A DNA stretch of 64,000 nt, from assembly GCF_001540865.1 (NCBI RefSeq), contig NC_033635.1, positions 1,388,916 through 1,452,915 on the forward strand, in the 5' to 3' direction. Shown here piece after piece: positions 1 through 11,937 of this stretch. The notes under the pieces are model-generated. The model saw only the letters and a list, made by a program, of their open reading frames with translations, was not told the origin of the DNA and did no database searches. Position numbers and translations under genes: made by a program. Origin of the DNA: Ananas comosus (taxonomy: Eukaryota; Streptophyta; Magnoliopsida; Poales; Bromeliaceae). Position 1 is the first letter of the stretch. Each line of letters begins with the position of its first letter.

Positions 1-79
1 ATCTTACACCGAAATCCAAGATACCTGGATATGTCGAGATACTTTGTAATATTACAAAACTCGAACCAAACGGGCCCTA
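1..79. mobile_element. Possible right end of a Tourist-like MITE
   Basis: The window opens with sequence ending in accaaacgggccctaa. This resembles the terminal inverted repeat plus TAA target of PIF/Harbinger (Tourist) MITEs, whose opposite end reads GGG(C/T)..TTTGGTT. Only one end is visible, so the call is tentative. Confidence 0.3.
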
Positions 80-1194
80 AGAGGAATGCTTCAATACACC
101 ATAAGTATTAAATTTAATTCCTTAATTAGTAAAGGATATAGTTGGGATTTATATGAAGTAACCTATTGAACAGGTTACCGATTTGAATTAATTAACATGA
201 CAATATTGAAAAAAAATTAGTATATACCAAATTTGTCAGTATCCTTTAAATATTAAATATCTTGTTTACTTTGATAACTTACCAAATTAGATGATACCCA
301 ATTTATTAAGTATTCATCTCAAAAAAATATTGAATTTAAATTTAATTTTTGAAATTAGTATTGTAATATAAAATTTTAATTTTGAAATGTATATTAAATT
401 TTTAAATTTGAATCTAAATTGAACGTTTAATCTTAAAGCCAAATTTTAATTTTTGATTTAAATTGAAATTGTAAATTGGAACAAAAAGTTTTATTTTAAA
501 TTTATGTTTTATATTCAAAAAATTAAATTTGATTTATAAAGTTTTAAATGTTGTTTTGAATTTAAATTTACAGTTTGGTTGTAATTTAAAATTCAACTAT
601 TATTGTAAGTATTTAAGAGGGTCACAATATTCTTAGTTGGATAAAACCGATTTTGTGAACCAAACTATTTTACAAAGACTAAAATACCCTTTAAATGGGA
701 ACCTGATGAATGGTATCTATGCTTCAATAGCAGGTCACCTCTATAATCATATTAAATCTAAAACATCTATTAAAAAAAATAAATGGTCAACATTTATATG
801 GAGTATTGAAGTATTCCTCTAACATTAATCTTTATAATTGATCATTTAGTATCGCAACTAATGATACGTTCGGTTGCTGAAGCAGCTTCTTTATTGTGTT
901 CAGCGGAAAAATAATAAAAAAGGAATGAGAACGTATTCTTATTAGATTCACAAGATCAAGATTTATGAAGTTTGTTTACTCTCAAATAGGGTGCTCCCTG
1001 TTTAATCNTAGGTTTCTAAGGTTTAGATTTTGTGTCTACATACAACTTCGGCCTAGCTTAATATTAGGCATTTCACTTGACAAAAAATTTTAAAAAGTTG
1101 AAACTATATGCAAAGTGTATTAAGACTTGCGAGAGCACCTTAACAGCGAGGTGTGATTTCTCGTTAATTAACAACTTTTAACAACTTTAACTAC
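80..1194. other. AT-rich intergenic DNA, no gene seen
   Basis: Very AT-rich, with degenerate aaattt/aattttgaat runs between about 300 and 600. A single N at 1008 may mark a contig join. The only sizeable open frame (637-822) has no recognisable domain and is not supported as a gene. Confidence 0.6.
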
Positions 1195-1346
1195 CGACCA
1201 TCCCTAAAACAAGTGGCAAAAAATTTGGTGGTTGATATCCGAGATCTCAAATTCGAATTCTTCACATTTACAGCTAAACTTATTTCTAAATAAAATAAAC
1301 GAAATAGGTGGCGTGCTATTTATCTATCAAAAAAAAAAAAAAAAAA
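1195..1346 (+). mobile_element. tRNA-derived SINE copy 1
   Basis: A ~152-bp element beginning ccgaccatcc.. with an A-box-like stretch (caagtggcaaaa) and a B-box-like gag.tctcaaattcgaat. The body ends in tatctatc plus a poly(A) tail. It is flanked by perfect 12-bp target-site duplications, aactttaactac, at 1183-1194 and 1347-1358. It belongs to the same family as the elements at 46289, 48583 and 51087. Confidence 0.75.
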
Positions 1347-1579
1347 AACTTTAACTACATTTACAAAACTCGTGTCAGCTTGTAAAATTTTACCACTTTA
1401 TACGTGTACTGATGTGATCATTTTTTATTAATTTTTTTTTCTGCGTTAAATATGGGTAATTGGGTATAGAAGATTGCGAGTTTGCGGTCCATAATCCTAA
1501 AAAGGAGGAATCCCATGTTCCCATCATATAAGCATCTTTTCTACTATGAGTCCAGATGGAGAAATGACCTTTCATTTGG

Positions 1580-1765
1580 TCATGTAGCACTCTTCAATTC
1601 CCGTCCTTCAATTCCCCTCTTATTAGCCCTGAAAATACGCCTACCTACAGTGGATAATATGTTCAAAAGAGATTGGTCTGAAAATCAATAATGTGTTCTG
1701 TGCGACGGTGAAATTAAAACTGATGTTTAGCTGCTTGTGGGATGTGCTCTTAGTATATTTTTGAT
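1580..1765 (+). pseudogene. Decayed LINE reverse-transcriptase zinc-binding (zf-RVT) remnant
   Basis: The plus strand translates as LKIRLPTVDNMFKRDW..., then after an in-frame TAA continues CVLCDGEIKTD, a TAG, and LLVGCALS. This is the layout of the zf-RVT domain at the C-terminus of plant LINE ORF2: R-L-P-T, then C-x2-C, then HLL-x2-C. Here the His is lost at the second stop. The two stops make it a pseudogene. No RT core is visible upstream, so it is a short relic. Confidence 0.5.
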
Positions 1766-3080
1766 GTTCAATATCTTAAAAGGAGGACACATTTCGAGAT
1801 CTATAGGGAAGGTCAGGGGGCAAGAATATGTTGGGGAACGATATCAAAGGGGCAGCAAAAAAGATCTCGCTAACGTGGTGACTCATCGATAGATGATTTA
1901 GCCAGAAAGAAGTAATATAATTTTTAAGAACCAATTTTTCAACACCTTAGTAGCTAGTAGAAGAATTCATGATTTGAACAAAAAAAAAAAGGGCCAGTTT
2001 TGTAGCTTTAATTAACTTATTTTTTGAGTGAGAGATGTAACTTCTTTGTTTTTTTTTTTTTTTTTTCCTTTTGTTTTGTTTTCTTTTTGCTTCAGTAGTT
2101 TTTTGACACACCTAAGGCTCCGTTGTCTCAACTTCTGTGGCAAAATTTATTTAACGAACAAAAAAGATAGCATGCTACTTTTATTTCTATAAAAAAACAC
2201 ACTCCTTACGCGCGACCCATCAATGGAGTCAATGTGGCTTCTATTCAAACCACATGTAGCACACCGAGGCCCCTTTCCCCCTCACCCATTCCATTCCCTC
2301 TCCAAATTATCTTATTGGAAAAAATTGCACCACTAAAATGTCCCAAACTTGTGACCATGTTTCATTTTAATCTTCATATTTATTCTATATTGTTGAAATT
2401 GTTTTTATTTGATTGTTTGCAACTAGTGCATTCTTATGTTAATGCACGGTGCATTTGCTTATGTCTAATTTAATCCTACTGGCCATAATTTAGTTCTGTA
2501 CTTAAAAATTAAATTGTTCTATTAGAAGTATGATGCGGGTCATAAATGCTAATCAACTATTTAAAAAATATATACTAATAGAAAAGGCTTTTCTATAGTA
2601 TTTAAAGGTTCAATCACAGCGCTCATGAATTTCGATCTGAATTAACTCACCTGAACGTTAGATCTATTGGCGGATTTCTTACTATTATATCTATTGTAAA
2701 CCACAGTTCTACACAAATTGGTGGGCTTAACGAAATTCAATTTATTAGTCTCCTGAATTAATTCGTGAGATAAGAAATTAGATCTTTTTTAGCCAATAAT
2801 AAATAGCCAACATAATAGACAGACAAAAATAGATGACTTCATAGTCAATACACAAAGAAACCAAATGCAAACAATAACTCTCTCCACGAAAAAAGGAAAA
2901 TAATTTTCAAAATTCAGAATCTCGAATGTCGACCTTAATAAGAGTTAAGATGACCAAAATGAAACTCGACTGCAAGTAGATAGACTAGCTAGTTAGTGTA
3001 ATTTACCCATATAATAATTACATCCATTTTAAAACCAAATTTTAAACTTTTGTTCCTTTTTTCTATGTAAAAGAATTATA
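1766..3080. other. Intergenic DNA / upstream region of the LTPG gene
   Basis: AT-rich with poly(A)/poly(T) runs near 1980 and 2047-2067. No supported gene. The last few hundred bases are the promoter-proximal region of the lipid-transfer gene at 3269. Confidence 0.5.
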
Positions 3081-3220
3081 GGTGGAGAACCCACTTTTTG
3101 AAAGCCATAACCCACGCTCAAGTGCCTTTGCCACCTCTTTTTATCATTCAATCCATTCACACCTCCCCACCCCTTTCGAGGTGTGCCATTTGTTAATTTA
3201 CAAATCACAAATCCTAAAAA

Positions 3221-3260
3221 GAAGAAGAAGAAGAAGAAGAAGAAGAAGAAGAAGAAGAAG
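3221..3260 (+). repeat. (GAA)n microsatellite in the LTPG 5' leader
   Basis: An uninterrupted GAA/AAG run ends 9 bp before the ATG at 3269, so it most likely lies in the 5' untranslated leader. Confidence 0.85.
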
Positions 3261-3268
3261 CACTCAGC

Positions 3269-4296
3269 ATGGCTCCTGCTGGGAGGTTGAATATCATGGC
3301 ACTGCTGGCATTATTTTCGCTCCTACTTCTGGCGACGTCTGCAAGCGCCGGCGGGTCGGCGGCGCCGGCGCCGGCGGCAGACTGCTCGGCGGCGCTGCTG
3401 AGCCTGGCAGACTGCCTGACGTACGTGGAGGTGGGCAGCAAGGCGGCGAAGCCGGAGGGCGGGTGCTGCTCGGGGCTGAAGAAGGTGGTGAGGGAGGAGG
3501 TGGGCTGCCTCTGCCAGGCCTTCCAGGGGAGCCAGGATCTTGGGGTCAGCCTCAACGTCACCAAGGCCCTCTCCCTCCCCTCTGCTTGCAAAGTCTCCAC
3601 TCCCCCCTTCACCAAATGCAACAGTAAGTCTTAATTCGGATCCCGCTATAATGCTGTCAACAGCACCAAGCACTTAGTGCTAGCTACTAAATTTTTCGTC
3701 GTTAAATTTATTATTTTGATATACTATTCAATCAAATACTCATTCTATTTTTAGAAACTACTATCATATTAATCGCGCATCCTTTTATCCAAAGATCGAA
3801 AACCTAATATCATCGATAACTTTGTGCTATTAATAATACGTACAGTAACCTATTTCGTCTTAACTATATATATATATATATAATTTTATTTAATTTTTTT
3901 TCCTCACTTTGTTACCTCACTAAATTGTGAGGGAGCCGGGGTGTTTGGTTCAGTTGCTCGAAAAAGGATGAAAAATTATTTTTTGAAAATTAAAAATATG
4001 TTTTTTTTTTTTCATAATTTTCATTTTTCGAGCATTTTCTTATAAAATTTTAATTTTTTTTCATGAATATACCCTTTTCTATGAATTAAACAAACAAAAC
4101 ATTATTTCTTTGGTTAGAAAGCCGTATTCTATATAATTTTTCTGAAAGGGTAAACTCTCCTAAGAAGGTGGTGTATGATTTCGAAAGATTAAGAAAAAAG
4201 TATGTTTTATAAAATAAAAAAAAAACATTATATTTACTCGAGTTTGGTTGACGTACGATGAAATAGTTCCTCTGATAACATAAGTAGGAGAGAGAG

Positions 4297-4361
<65 letters not shown>

Positions 4362-5516
4362 AAACAGGTGGCTTAAATTTTCTATTTGTATTTTAAAAAA
4401 ATTCCGGAAAATAAAAGCAGTAACTTTTTTTTTTCAGAATGAGTAAAGATAATTTTTATTTGAAAATACTTTGTTTTTTGTTTTGAAAAGCAAAATGCTG
4501 AGCAGGTGATATTTAATTCAAGTTTTTGGAGAAAATTAATAAAAGATTATTTCACAGTTTTTTTTTTTATAGGTTTTGAAGTGATTGTGTGCACAAAGTT
4601 GGAACTGATGATTTTTTGTTTTTTTTTCTTTTACTTTTGGCAGTTTCTGTTGCTGGTGTGCCTGGTCCGGCTCCTGGTATGCTGCTTCTTAATTATTTGA
4701 TTTGATTTCTTATTACTACTTTGGTTTTTGGCCCCTTTTTCCCCCCTTTTTACTCCTTATTTTCTCTCGTATTTTCTACATTTTCATCTTTTATCTTCCT
4801 CTAGAATTTATCCTTCAGACGTGACCACAAAACGAAAAAAAAAAAATCCTTTCCTGAAAATCACAAAAAGAATAAAAAAAAGGGGCCAAAATTTGTTAGA
4901 ATATCGCATTACAAACCCCTTAACTGAAACAACTAGTGAACATTAGAGGCTTAATTACTAAATAAATGGTTAGAAATTAAATTTTGACAAAAAAAAAAAA
5001 GGATTGGAAAAGGTTGTGCCGAGTCCTAGCTGGTCAATCCCGCAGATTAAGGTGCTGTATCACGCATGTGATTGGGCACAATTAGACCCTGGTCTATGAT
5101 TTTGGCTCGGACCTGACCCTATCTGACATTGTCTGGTCCCAGTCAGAGTCATGTAATTTGACTCACAGGCTTTGTTGAGCTACTGTGTCATGACCCGAAC
5201 ACAGAGACATTAGAACACAGAGTGAAGTAATAAATTTCATCTGGGTAGTGATTTTGGGTGCAATTTTTTTAAGTTTATAGAGAGATATACAAGATTATAT
5301 AAACTTTTAGAGGGATAAACACGCATATTTTTCGATTAAACTGATGATACTTCTCTGAATATTTCAGCTCCTTCGCCGAGATCGGAAGGGGGTGCTGGTT
5401 TTTTGACGGCTCCTGCGCCGTCTCCTGTCCATTCAACTGCAGTGGAATTTCCAGCTTCCACATTCTATCTCCTCTTCAGTGTTGCAGCATCTTTGTTTCC
5501 CTACTATTTTCTCTAA
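3269..5516 (+). CDS. Non-specific lipid-transfer protein, GPI-anchored type (LTPG/xylogen-like)
   Basis: Three exons with consensus splice sites: 3269-3623, 4644-4676 and 5368-5516, giving 178 aa. The product has a hydrophobic signal peptide (about residues 1-27), then an Ala/Pro-rich linker. It carries a complete eight-cysteine motif in the order C..C..CC..CLC..C..C (DC, DCL, GGCC, GCLC, SAC, TKC). Next comes a Pro/Ser/Ala-rich stretch (VPGPAP, APSP), and the end is a hydrophobic tail ending in PYYFL, typical of a GPI-attachment signal. The family binds lipids or wax precursors at the outer plasma membrane and cell wall. That role here is inferred from the architecture. The tiny 33-bp middle exon is phase-consistent (AACA|TT..CCTG|CT). 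Intron 1 (1020 bp) contains (TA)n and a long (GA)n run. Start chosen because only this ATG precedes the signal peptide in frame with the cysteines. Confidence 0.9.
4287..4360 (+). repeat. (GA)n microsatellite in LTPG intron 1
   Basis: About 70 bp of nearly perfect GA dinucleotides, interrupted once (agaagaga). Confidence 0.9.
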
Positions 5517-6109
5517 TTGATCATCTGTGTGTTTGTGTCCTCCCTAAATCTTCTTTAGTGAACAATATGACGAGTCTTTGATGTTGTTGACTCTGAGATG
5601 TATCTGTTGAGGATCTTCTTTCGCCTATGTATTACATTTTTCATCGTGTTTTGACTTATCTTTCTATTTCACATACAATCATTTTTAGCCTATGTTTGAA
5701 ATTGCAGGAATACTACGTTGCGTGCAGTCAAAAAATATGGTCAATATTTATTCTGCTCATTTTCTAAGTGATAAAATAGAAAAGCATATCTTTATATGAT
5801 TAATAGCGTTAGGTGGCCTTCAAAAACAACCAGGTCCATATTCCTTATTCGATCATGCACTGTTTATGAATCAAACATAGAGAATCTGTTTATTTCTGTC
5901 ACATTCAACTTTGCTTTTATTCTTGAGAATAATTCATTGTTGCAACAAGTATCAGATTCTAATTAGCCACAATCCATCATTTAACAAAAGAGATGATGCC
6001 TTTGTACTCCAACAATAGATGACACTGTTGCATCAGCATTCAGAGCATCAGATCCTAAGTAATTCATGCTAATCCTACAAAGAGAACAACTCAATTTTGA
6101 GTTCTTATT
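5517..6109. other. LTPG 3' region and convergent intergenic spacer
   Basis: Holds the 3' end of the LTPG transcript and the 3' end of the oppositely oriented GH5 gene. No other feature seen. Confidence 0.5.
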
Positions 6110-9100
6110 CTAGTAATTTAACTTGCATGGATCTACTATAAACTTGTTAAGGTGAACATGGTCTACAAGGAAATGTAGCCATTGTCGATCATCCATTCTA
6201 AGCTCCAGTGGTTGTTCACATTCTTTAGGCCCCAGTAGGCCCACCCGAACGTCGCGCGCCCGTATACGGCTAATTGGGCCTGTGCGAACCTTTGTAGCCC
6301 CACTCACCAGCCACTCTGCGGTCCACTCTCCTGCATAAATTCAAATTCAAATTCAAATTCAAAAATATAAATTGTTCTATAGTTTAAGTAATTAATAAAC
6401 CGATCGAATTTTCTCGACAATTATAGGGCGCACCGACGAAAACAAGTGGACCGTTGGATTCGGTGACAGTGCTCAAATTGGCCGACCGTTGATTGTTGAC
6501 GTAGTCGATGTTGTCTTGTGCGGTCATGCTGGTGAAAATGTTCGAGTAGAGGTTGTAGTAGTGGACGTCGATGACCGACCGGCTGAAGCCGCTGGCGAAC
6601 TGGAGGAGCTCGGTGGGGTCAGCGGACAGTCGGTTCGACATGATCACGAATGCGTCGGACGTGTACCTGCGGACGGTGTTATAGCCTTCTTGGTAGTACT
6701 TTTCCAAGCTGTCGAGAGTCACTCCGGGCGCCAACGGCTCGTTGATGAGCTCGATGGCGTAGAGGCCACTTCTCGTCGCATATCTATCAAGAGAGGAAAA
6801 GAAAAAATAACAATTTAATTTGATATATCGTGTCAAATAATTTACATATTTTTCTCGAGAAAATTATGACCGAAGTTTTGTGTAATTTATTAGATATTTA
6901 AGCTCACCTAGAAGCTAGAAAATCGATCACACCAACGGTTTGAGCTATGTTTTGGTCGGTGGTGCCCCACTCTTGTGAGCCATCTCTTGTTCCACTGTGC
7001 TCATTCCCGTTTTGTGAGCCGGGTGCAGCATGAAGGTCCACAATGACCTTCAATTTGTACTTCCTAAACATATGCATCCACAAAAGCAAAAAATTTAACT
7101 CAACTTCTTCTTTTTTTAAAAAAAAATTAGATTCTTTTTCAGACTAATTAAATCAAGCTGCAGAAGTTAACAATTTAGAGATTTCTCGCTCGAGATTTAT
7201 TTATATTTTAGGGGAAAAATTGTTTCAACAGACGAGCCAAACAAGCGCTAAAGAAGCTTACTTGGGTTAACGGGGGAAGTGAAAGTGAATATATACTACT
7301 ACTTACTCAGCCCAAGTAAATGCATTATCTAGGGCCTGGAGGGAGCCTCCAACAAAAGGTGGAGGCGGATTCGGGTCGCTTGCTATCCACCACCCAACTG
7401 GGATTCGCACAGCATCCAATCCGTTCTGGGACATCCACCTAAAATCATCCTCCACTATGAACGAATCCCAGTGGCCCTGAGAATCAAAAAAAGAATATAT
7501 ATATTTCTTAGTATCCTAATTAATAAATCTTTTTAAATGCGGTTACCAAACTCAATGGTACACCTGGCAAACGGGCGGATTGGGTAACCCGCGGGCGGGA
7601 TGGATAATCTGCGGACGGGTTATTGTACCCGCGGGTTACTTGGGTATGGGTAAAATTTAACCGTAAATTTTTAGGTAGCCAACATCTTTATCCATACCCG
7701 CCCGCGAGTGGGCGGGTGGGTATGCAGGTTACCTGCAATTTTTTTTTTTTGCTCATATATTTTTTAAATACAAAACACATATATATTAGTTTTAAATGTG
7801 TAATATAACTCATTGTTTAAAATATCATAACATATAATAAAAATATTTAAAGTATTAAAGCAAAAATAATTCATAATATAAAAGATATGTAATAAAAAAT
7901 TAGGATTAAAATTTTTAGTATGGATAAATAAAAAAAATACATTAATTAAGAAAATATATTTTGTAATTAAAAAATATATGTGCGGGTACCCGTGGGTACC
8001 CGCGGGTTTAGGTCAAGATTGCCAGGTCTACTCAATGGTGGCCGTCAGTAAAATTAAAAATCAGCAGTATTTAAGGAGTCCTTGAGGGTATATTTACCAA
8101 ATCAATTAATCAAGTCAAATATATCATGCCCAACCAATCAACTAATTGCTGAATATTCTCTTTTAGATTTCAAAAAAAGTCAAAGACAAGTAATCACTTT
8201 ACCCTCAACACTGTTGTGGCCTTCTCAATTCCATAGCCATTTGTGAGCTGGTACTCCCCCTGCAGCTGCCTAACGACTATGGTTATCGCGAACACCGACG
8301 GATCGTCGTCGCCCCAACTCGTCTCCTCCGCGTAGTCGGCCGTCACCGAATCCGCGCTCTTCGCCTATTCACGGCGCGCCAATTCGAAATTTCACATAAA
8401 ATGATACAGAAACAACAATAGAACAGTAAATGCATGCATGATGAACTATTTTGGTTTATTATTATCTACCTGCAGGAATTGCCCGTTTGGTGCTCTGATT
8501 CGAACTCTGGTCGAGCCGTTTCGTACGATCTCGAACGTCTCTGACAGGCCTGGCGTGGTCGCGACCGCCACGACTTGGCTACCGTCTCCGTCGCTGCTGA
8601 GGCCGACAAATTGGTTTCCGAAAACGCGAAGATTGAATGTGGATTCATTTATTCTCCACAGCTGGAGTTAGTATACATATATTTATAATACATACTCGAG
8701 TAAGAATTACTAGAAATATATACATACATACAATAATAACGCAGGGTAGGAACTAAAAAAAAAGTTAAAAATACTAACCCTGAATGTTTCCCAACCTGAA
8801 GCACTCGACCGGTTCGCGACGATGATCGTGCCGCCGCCGCTCTCGGCGCTCAAATACATTTGTTGGGTCACAGACTTGAATTGGAGCTGAGTCCCATCCT
8901 ATATATATGTAGATAAACCCAAAGTAATCAATAGATAATATTGGATTAGTTAAGAATAACAACAGTGATTAATTAACATGGTAAACATTGATTAATTAAT
9001 GAGAATAAAATTGGTGGTTGTATGTATATATATTTATTTACCAAGAAATCTTTGTTGGGGATGCCATCAAAGAGCGAGGGCTCGATCCAGCCCTCCGTTA

Positions 9101-9236
9101 CGAGCCAGCCGCCGAGATTGACGGCCTTGATGGCGGAAGAAGGGGTTGATCTTGCAGCTGAGGAGATAGAGGTGAGATGTGAGCACAAAAGGAGAAACAA
9201 GAGATATGCATATCCATAGAGAGAGTTATTAGACAT
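6110..9236 (-). CDS. GH5 glucan 1,3-beta-glucosidase-like protein with N-terminal fascin-like domain; last exon frameshifted
   Basis: Eight exons on the minus strand with consensus junctions: 9236-9042, 8898-8779, 8661-8470, 8364-8203, 7476-7307, 7063-6908, 6783-6434 and 6330-6110. The predicted protein is 521 aa. It has a signal peptide (1-28), the GH5 start motif AVNLGGWLVTEGW, and a fascin-like beta-trefoil insert (about 66-200). The barrel resumes at GHWDSFIVEDDF and DLHAAPGSQNG. The acid/base Glu is Glu347 in ELINEP; the nucleophile is Glu450 in VFVGEWTAEW. This is the plant GH5_14 architecture, a secreted beta-glucosidase class. After GATK (residue 462) the frame is lost. Family-like sequence (FAQAQL, then GWAYWGLKN, ending DNGYISL at a TAG at 6163-6165) continues in another frame, consistent with about 14 missing bases. 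The frameshifted reading stops at 6110. It could be a real lesion (pseudogene in progress) or a sequence error. Confidence 0.85.
7559..8030. mobile_element. Non-autonomous hAT-type element in GH5 intron 4
   Basis: A 472-bp insertion with short terminal inverted repeats (tacacctggcaa at the left, gccaggtcta at the right). It is flanked by perfect 8-bp duplications ctcaatgg at 7551-7558 and 8031-8038. The eight-base TSD and TA..CCTGGCAA ends fit the hAT superfamily. The subterminal regions are rich in gcgggtacccg/acccgcggg motifs. There is no transposase. Confidence 0.8.
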
Positions 9237-9296
9237 TGTTCTCTTTTATATAGCTTGGTTGTTGGGGCGATATATGAAGAAGAGTTAGAATACTCT

Positions 9297-9300
<4 letters not shown>

Positions 9301-9354
<54 letters not shown>
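9301..9354. repeat. (TA)n microsatellite upstream of the GH5 gene
   Basis: An uninterrupted TA run about 65 bp upstream of the GH5 start codon, on the promoter side. Confidence 0.9.
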
Positions 9355-9357
<3 letters not shown>

Positions 9358-10080
9358 GTTTAGGCTTTGTGTCCCTTTGGAATTAATATAAAGGTCAAAA
9401 CCTCTAGAAGATCAAAGGAAGGTAATGGACACTTTGATTTGATCAATATGAGCCAATCATATATATTCGCATGTTCCTTTAGTTTGTATAAATTAGATTA
9501 AAAATGTTTCAATGAGATTCTAAGGATTAGGATTTACCCTATATGTGTGTTAGACGAAACCCATCATGCTTAAATAGTGATTAGTTTGATAGTTTGATAA
9601 CTTAATGTTAATAAGTCAGTTTTATAGATATGAAACATTTGATAATCTTAACCACTAGAAAATTGATGAGAACAATTACTCGTCATCTGTAAGTTTTGGT
9701 ATCTTGAAAGGTGCTCCTAACATTACTCCATAAAGAAATCTTGAATTCAAGCAAATTTTACTCAATTCTTTTCTTTTTTTACAACGAATAGAGCGTTAAG
9801 ATTCGAATACAAAATTGATCACAAAGTTCATTAGATAGCTGGATCAACGAGATCTCATTAAGGAGGCGTCTAATTTCGGGAGAGAAAGTGGAGAAAATGT
9901 TTGTCACGTTCCTTAAAGTCAAGGGGCATTAAAATTGCACTCATTGTACATCTACCTAGTTCATCAAAGGTCGTATCTCTAATTGTTACCAAGGACTAGT
10001 GTGGGCACTGTAAAAATAATGAATAAGATATGAAAAATAAATTAAGTAGTAAACTATGTCCTTAAAAAAGAATAAAAAAT
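9355..10080. other. Intergenic DNA, no gene seen
   Basis: AT-rich, with no open frame of note and no recognised repeat. It includes the distal upstream region of the minus-strand GH5 gene. Confidence 0.5.
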
Positions 10081-10230
10081 ACCGACTGTGTCTGACACAA
10101 ATGACAAAGAATTTTGTGATTGGTATTCAAGATCCCAAGTTCGAATCCTAATTGATTTATATTTCCAGCTAAATTTATTAAAAAAAAAATAAACGAAACG
10201 GCAACATATTATCTATCTCTCTCAAAAAAA
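10081..10230 (+). mobile_element. tRNA-derived SINE copy 2 (degenerate)
   Basis: The family head (accgactg..), an A-box-like aatgacaaagaa, a B-box-like cccaagttcgaatcc, and the tail tatctatctctctc plus poly(A). Target duplications are not obvious, consistent with an older copy. Confidence 0.65.
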
Positions 10231-10462
10231 AATTTGCAAATAAATGTTAATTATCACTCTTTTTACTCTTTTATCAATTAAATTTTAATTTGAGTTTACT
10301 ACTGGCAAAGTTGAAAAACGAAATATTTTAAAATTTTAAATTTGAAATTTGCCTCGTGGTAGGTCGCGCGGAAAACTCTCCAGCTTGGCCTGTTGACCAA
10401 TCAATATTGAATTATTAATTTTGCCCCCCACATACATTATTTTAATGTCAGTATCATTCTAC

Positions 10463-10612
10463 CTACCGTTCTTAGCTAGCGCAAGTGATAAAGAATTTGA
10501 TGATTAGTATTCGAGAGTTCAAACTGAAAATCTAGTGCTTCATATTTTTCATTAAATTTATTTTTAAAAAATATAAACAAAACAGATAATATTCCATCTA
10601 TCTTTTTTTTTA
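10463..10612 (+). mobile_element. tRNA-derived SINE copy 3 (degenerate)
   Basis: Retains gcaagtgataaagaatttgatg, a B-box-like gagagttcaaac, and the aaataaacaaaacagat..ccatctatc tail. It has diverged beyond confident boundary calls. Confidence 0.5.
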
Positions 10613-11179
10613 ATTAATATTATGTGCATGTCGTCTGGTTGGCAATCCTTGGATAGCCGACTAATCAATTTAAAGGATTCAAAAAATTTTGAAAGAAATT
10701 TTTTTTTTTTTGAAGCATTTGAAATGGTGGTGACACCGTTAATTAATTATTAAAAAGTTATGCATAGAAAACCTTTTTATTTTTACATTTTTTTCTTTTA
10801 TATGTTTGGCACGTACAATATTATATTCTCTCCATCATACTTTTTTTGTTTTTCTATGGTCGTATCTACAGAGAGATAGCTCGATCGTTTACCGCGGAAT
10901 AGTAGTTGCTAATTCATGCGAACTTGTGCGTAAAAGGTCTAAAGTTGTGGTCGCATCAGAGGCCCCATATATATGATGAACAAAAATATACTTGGTGGGG
11001 ATGGTTGTTTTTATGTATGATCCTAGCTGCTTCCACTGTTTATTATATGAGTGACATAAATTTTAAAGTTGCTTGAACGATGAACAGAAAAAATAATAAT
11101 AATTTTAGAAAAAAAAAATACAATGCCATTAGATTGTAAAGTACAAATTTTAGCCAGCTGAAATAATCTATAATATACG
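10613..11179. other. Intergenic DNA, no gene seen
   Basis: AT-rich sequence with poly(T) runs. I see no supported gene or repeat here. Confidence 0.5.
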
Positions 11180-11720
11180 AGAGCTAAGCTGCTGTACTAT
11201 CGATATATAGCATGAAGGTCTCTGTGCTATGTACCAAATTATTTTCAGTCATGTGGCTTCAAAATTAATGATCGATTCCATTAGATTTGATCTACATTAT
11301 TGAAAGTATTTTAAAATTAAATTTCATAATGTTTCAATATTATTTGACTACTGATCAAAAGGTCTCAAAATTTAAAATTTTAATGGTCAATGTGATGTGT
11401 TTGTAAATTTAACTGCTTAAAAAATTCAAATCTGATGAAATTTTTATAATTTTTTTTCACTATTTAAAATAAGATCAGAAACTCTAATCTTAAATTTAAA
11501 TATTTTATCATCATTTTTTATGATATTTTTTATTTTCAGCCATTCATTTTAAGACTACTTGTTGATAGGTGAATTAATGATGTCGAAAAATTATGAAATT
11601 TAGTTTTCAAATAATTTTAATAGTGTAAATTAAGTCTAACAGAACCGATCGATCGTCAATTTGGAAGCCGCATTATTGAAATCAACTTAATAGCATCGAG
11701 GTTTCTGTACTACCGCATAG
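11180..11720. mobile_element. Long-TIR foldback element, family M1 (old copy)
   Basis: It begins gctaagctgctgtactatcg and ends ggtttctgtactaccgc. It has the internal layout of the M1 elements at 14496 and 55291: a gatcaaaaggtctcaaaa block in the left half and cagccattcattttaagac in the right half. The inverted repeats are imperfect. There is no coding capacity. Confidence 0.55.
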
Positions 11721-11937
11721 ATTAAGTCTAACTTTTTGACCCTTAAATCAATCTCTTTGATTATTTTTTATCTTTAGACTAATATTATTATTCTAAAGGG
11801 ACTATTCAATTCTAAGAAGGACTATTATCATTCTAACTTTATAATTTTTAATTCAAAAATCAAAAAATCAAAAGTACTAACTCCCTTATGTTTTCGATAG
11901 TATGGTAACACTATTAACACTTCTTTCGAAAGCCAAC
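11721..11937. mobile_element. Short MITE, family M2 (partial copy)
   Basis: It matches the interior and right end of the M2 element at 16669: gacccttaaatcaatctctt, a ctttagactaatattattatt block, and the end tatgttttcgatagtatggt. The left end is missing or merged with the adjacent M1 element. Confidence 0.5.

Noticed and set aside
3082..3627. 181-codon + frame over the LTPG first exon
   Set aside because: It is an Arg/Gly-rich out-of-frame reading of the GC-rich LTPG exon. The eight-cysteine frame is the real one.
3930..4260. Tourist-like MITE in LTPG intron 1 (ggggtgtttggttc)
   Set aside because: Only one end is recognisable. I found no matching opposite end or target duplication.
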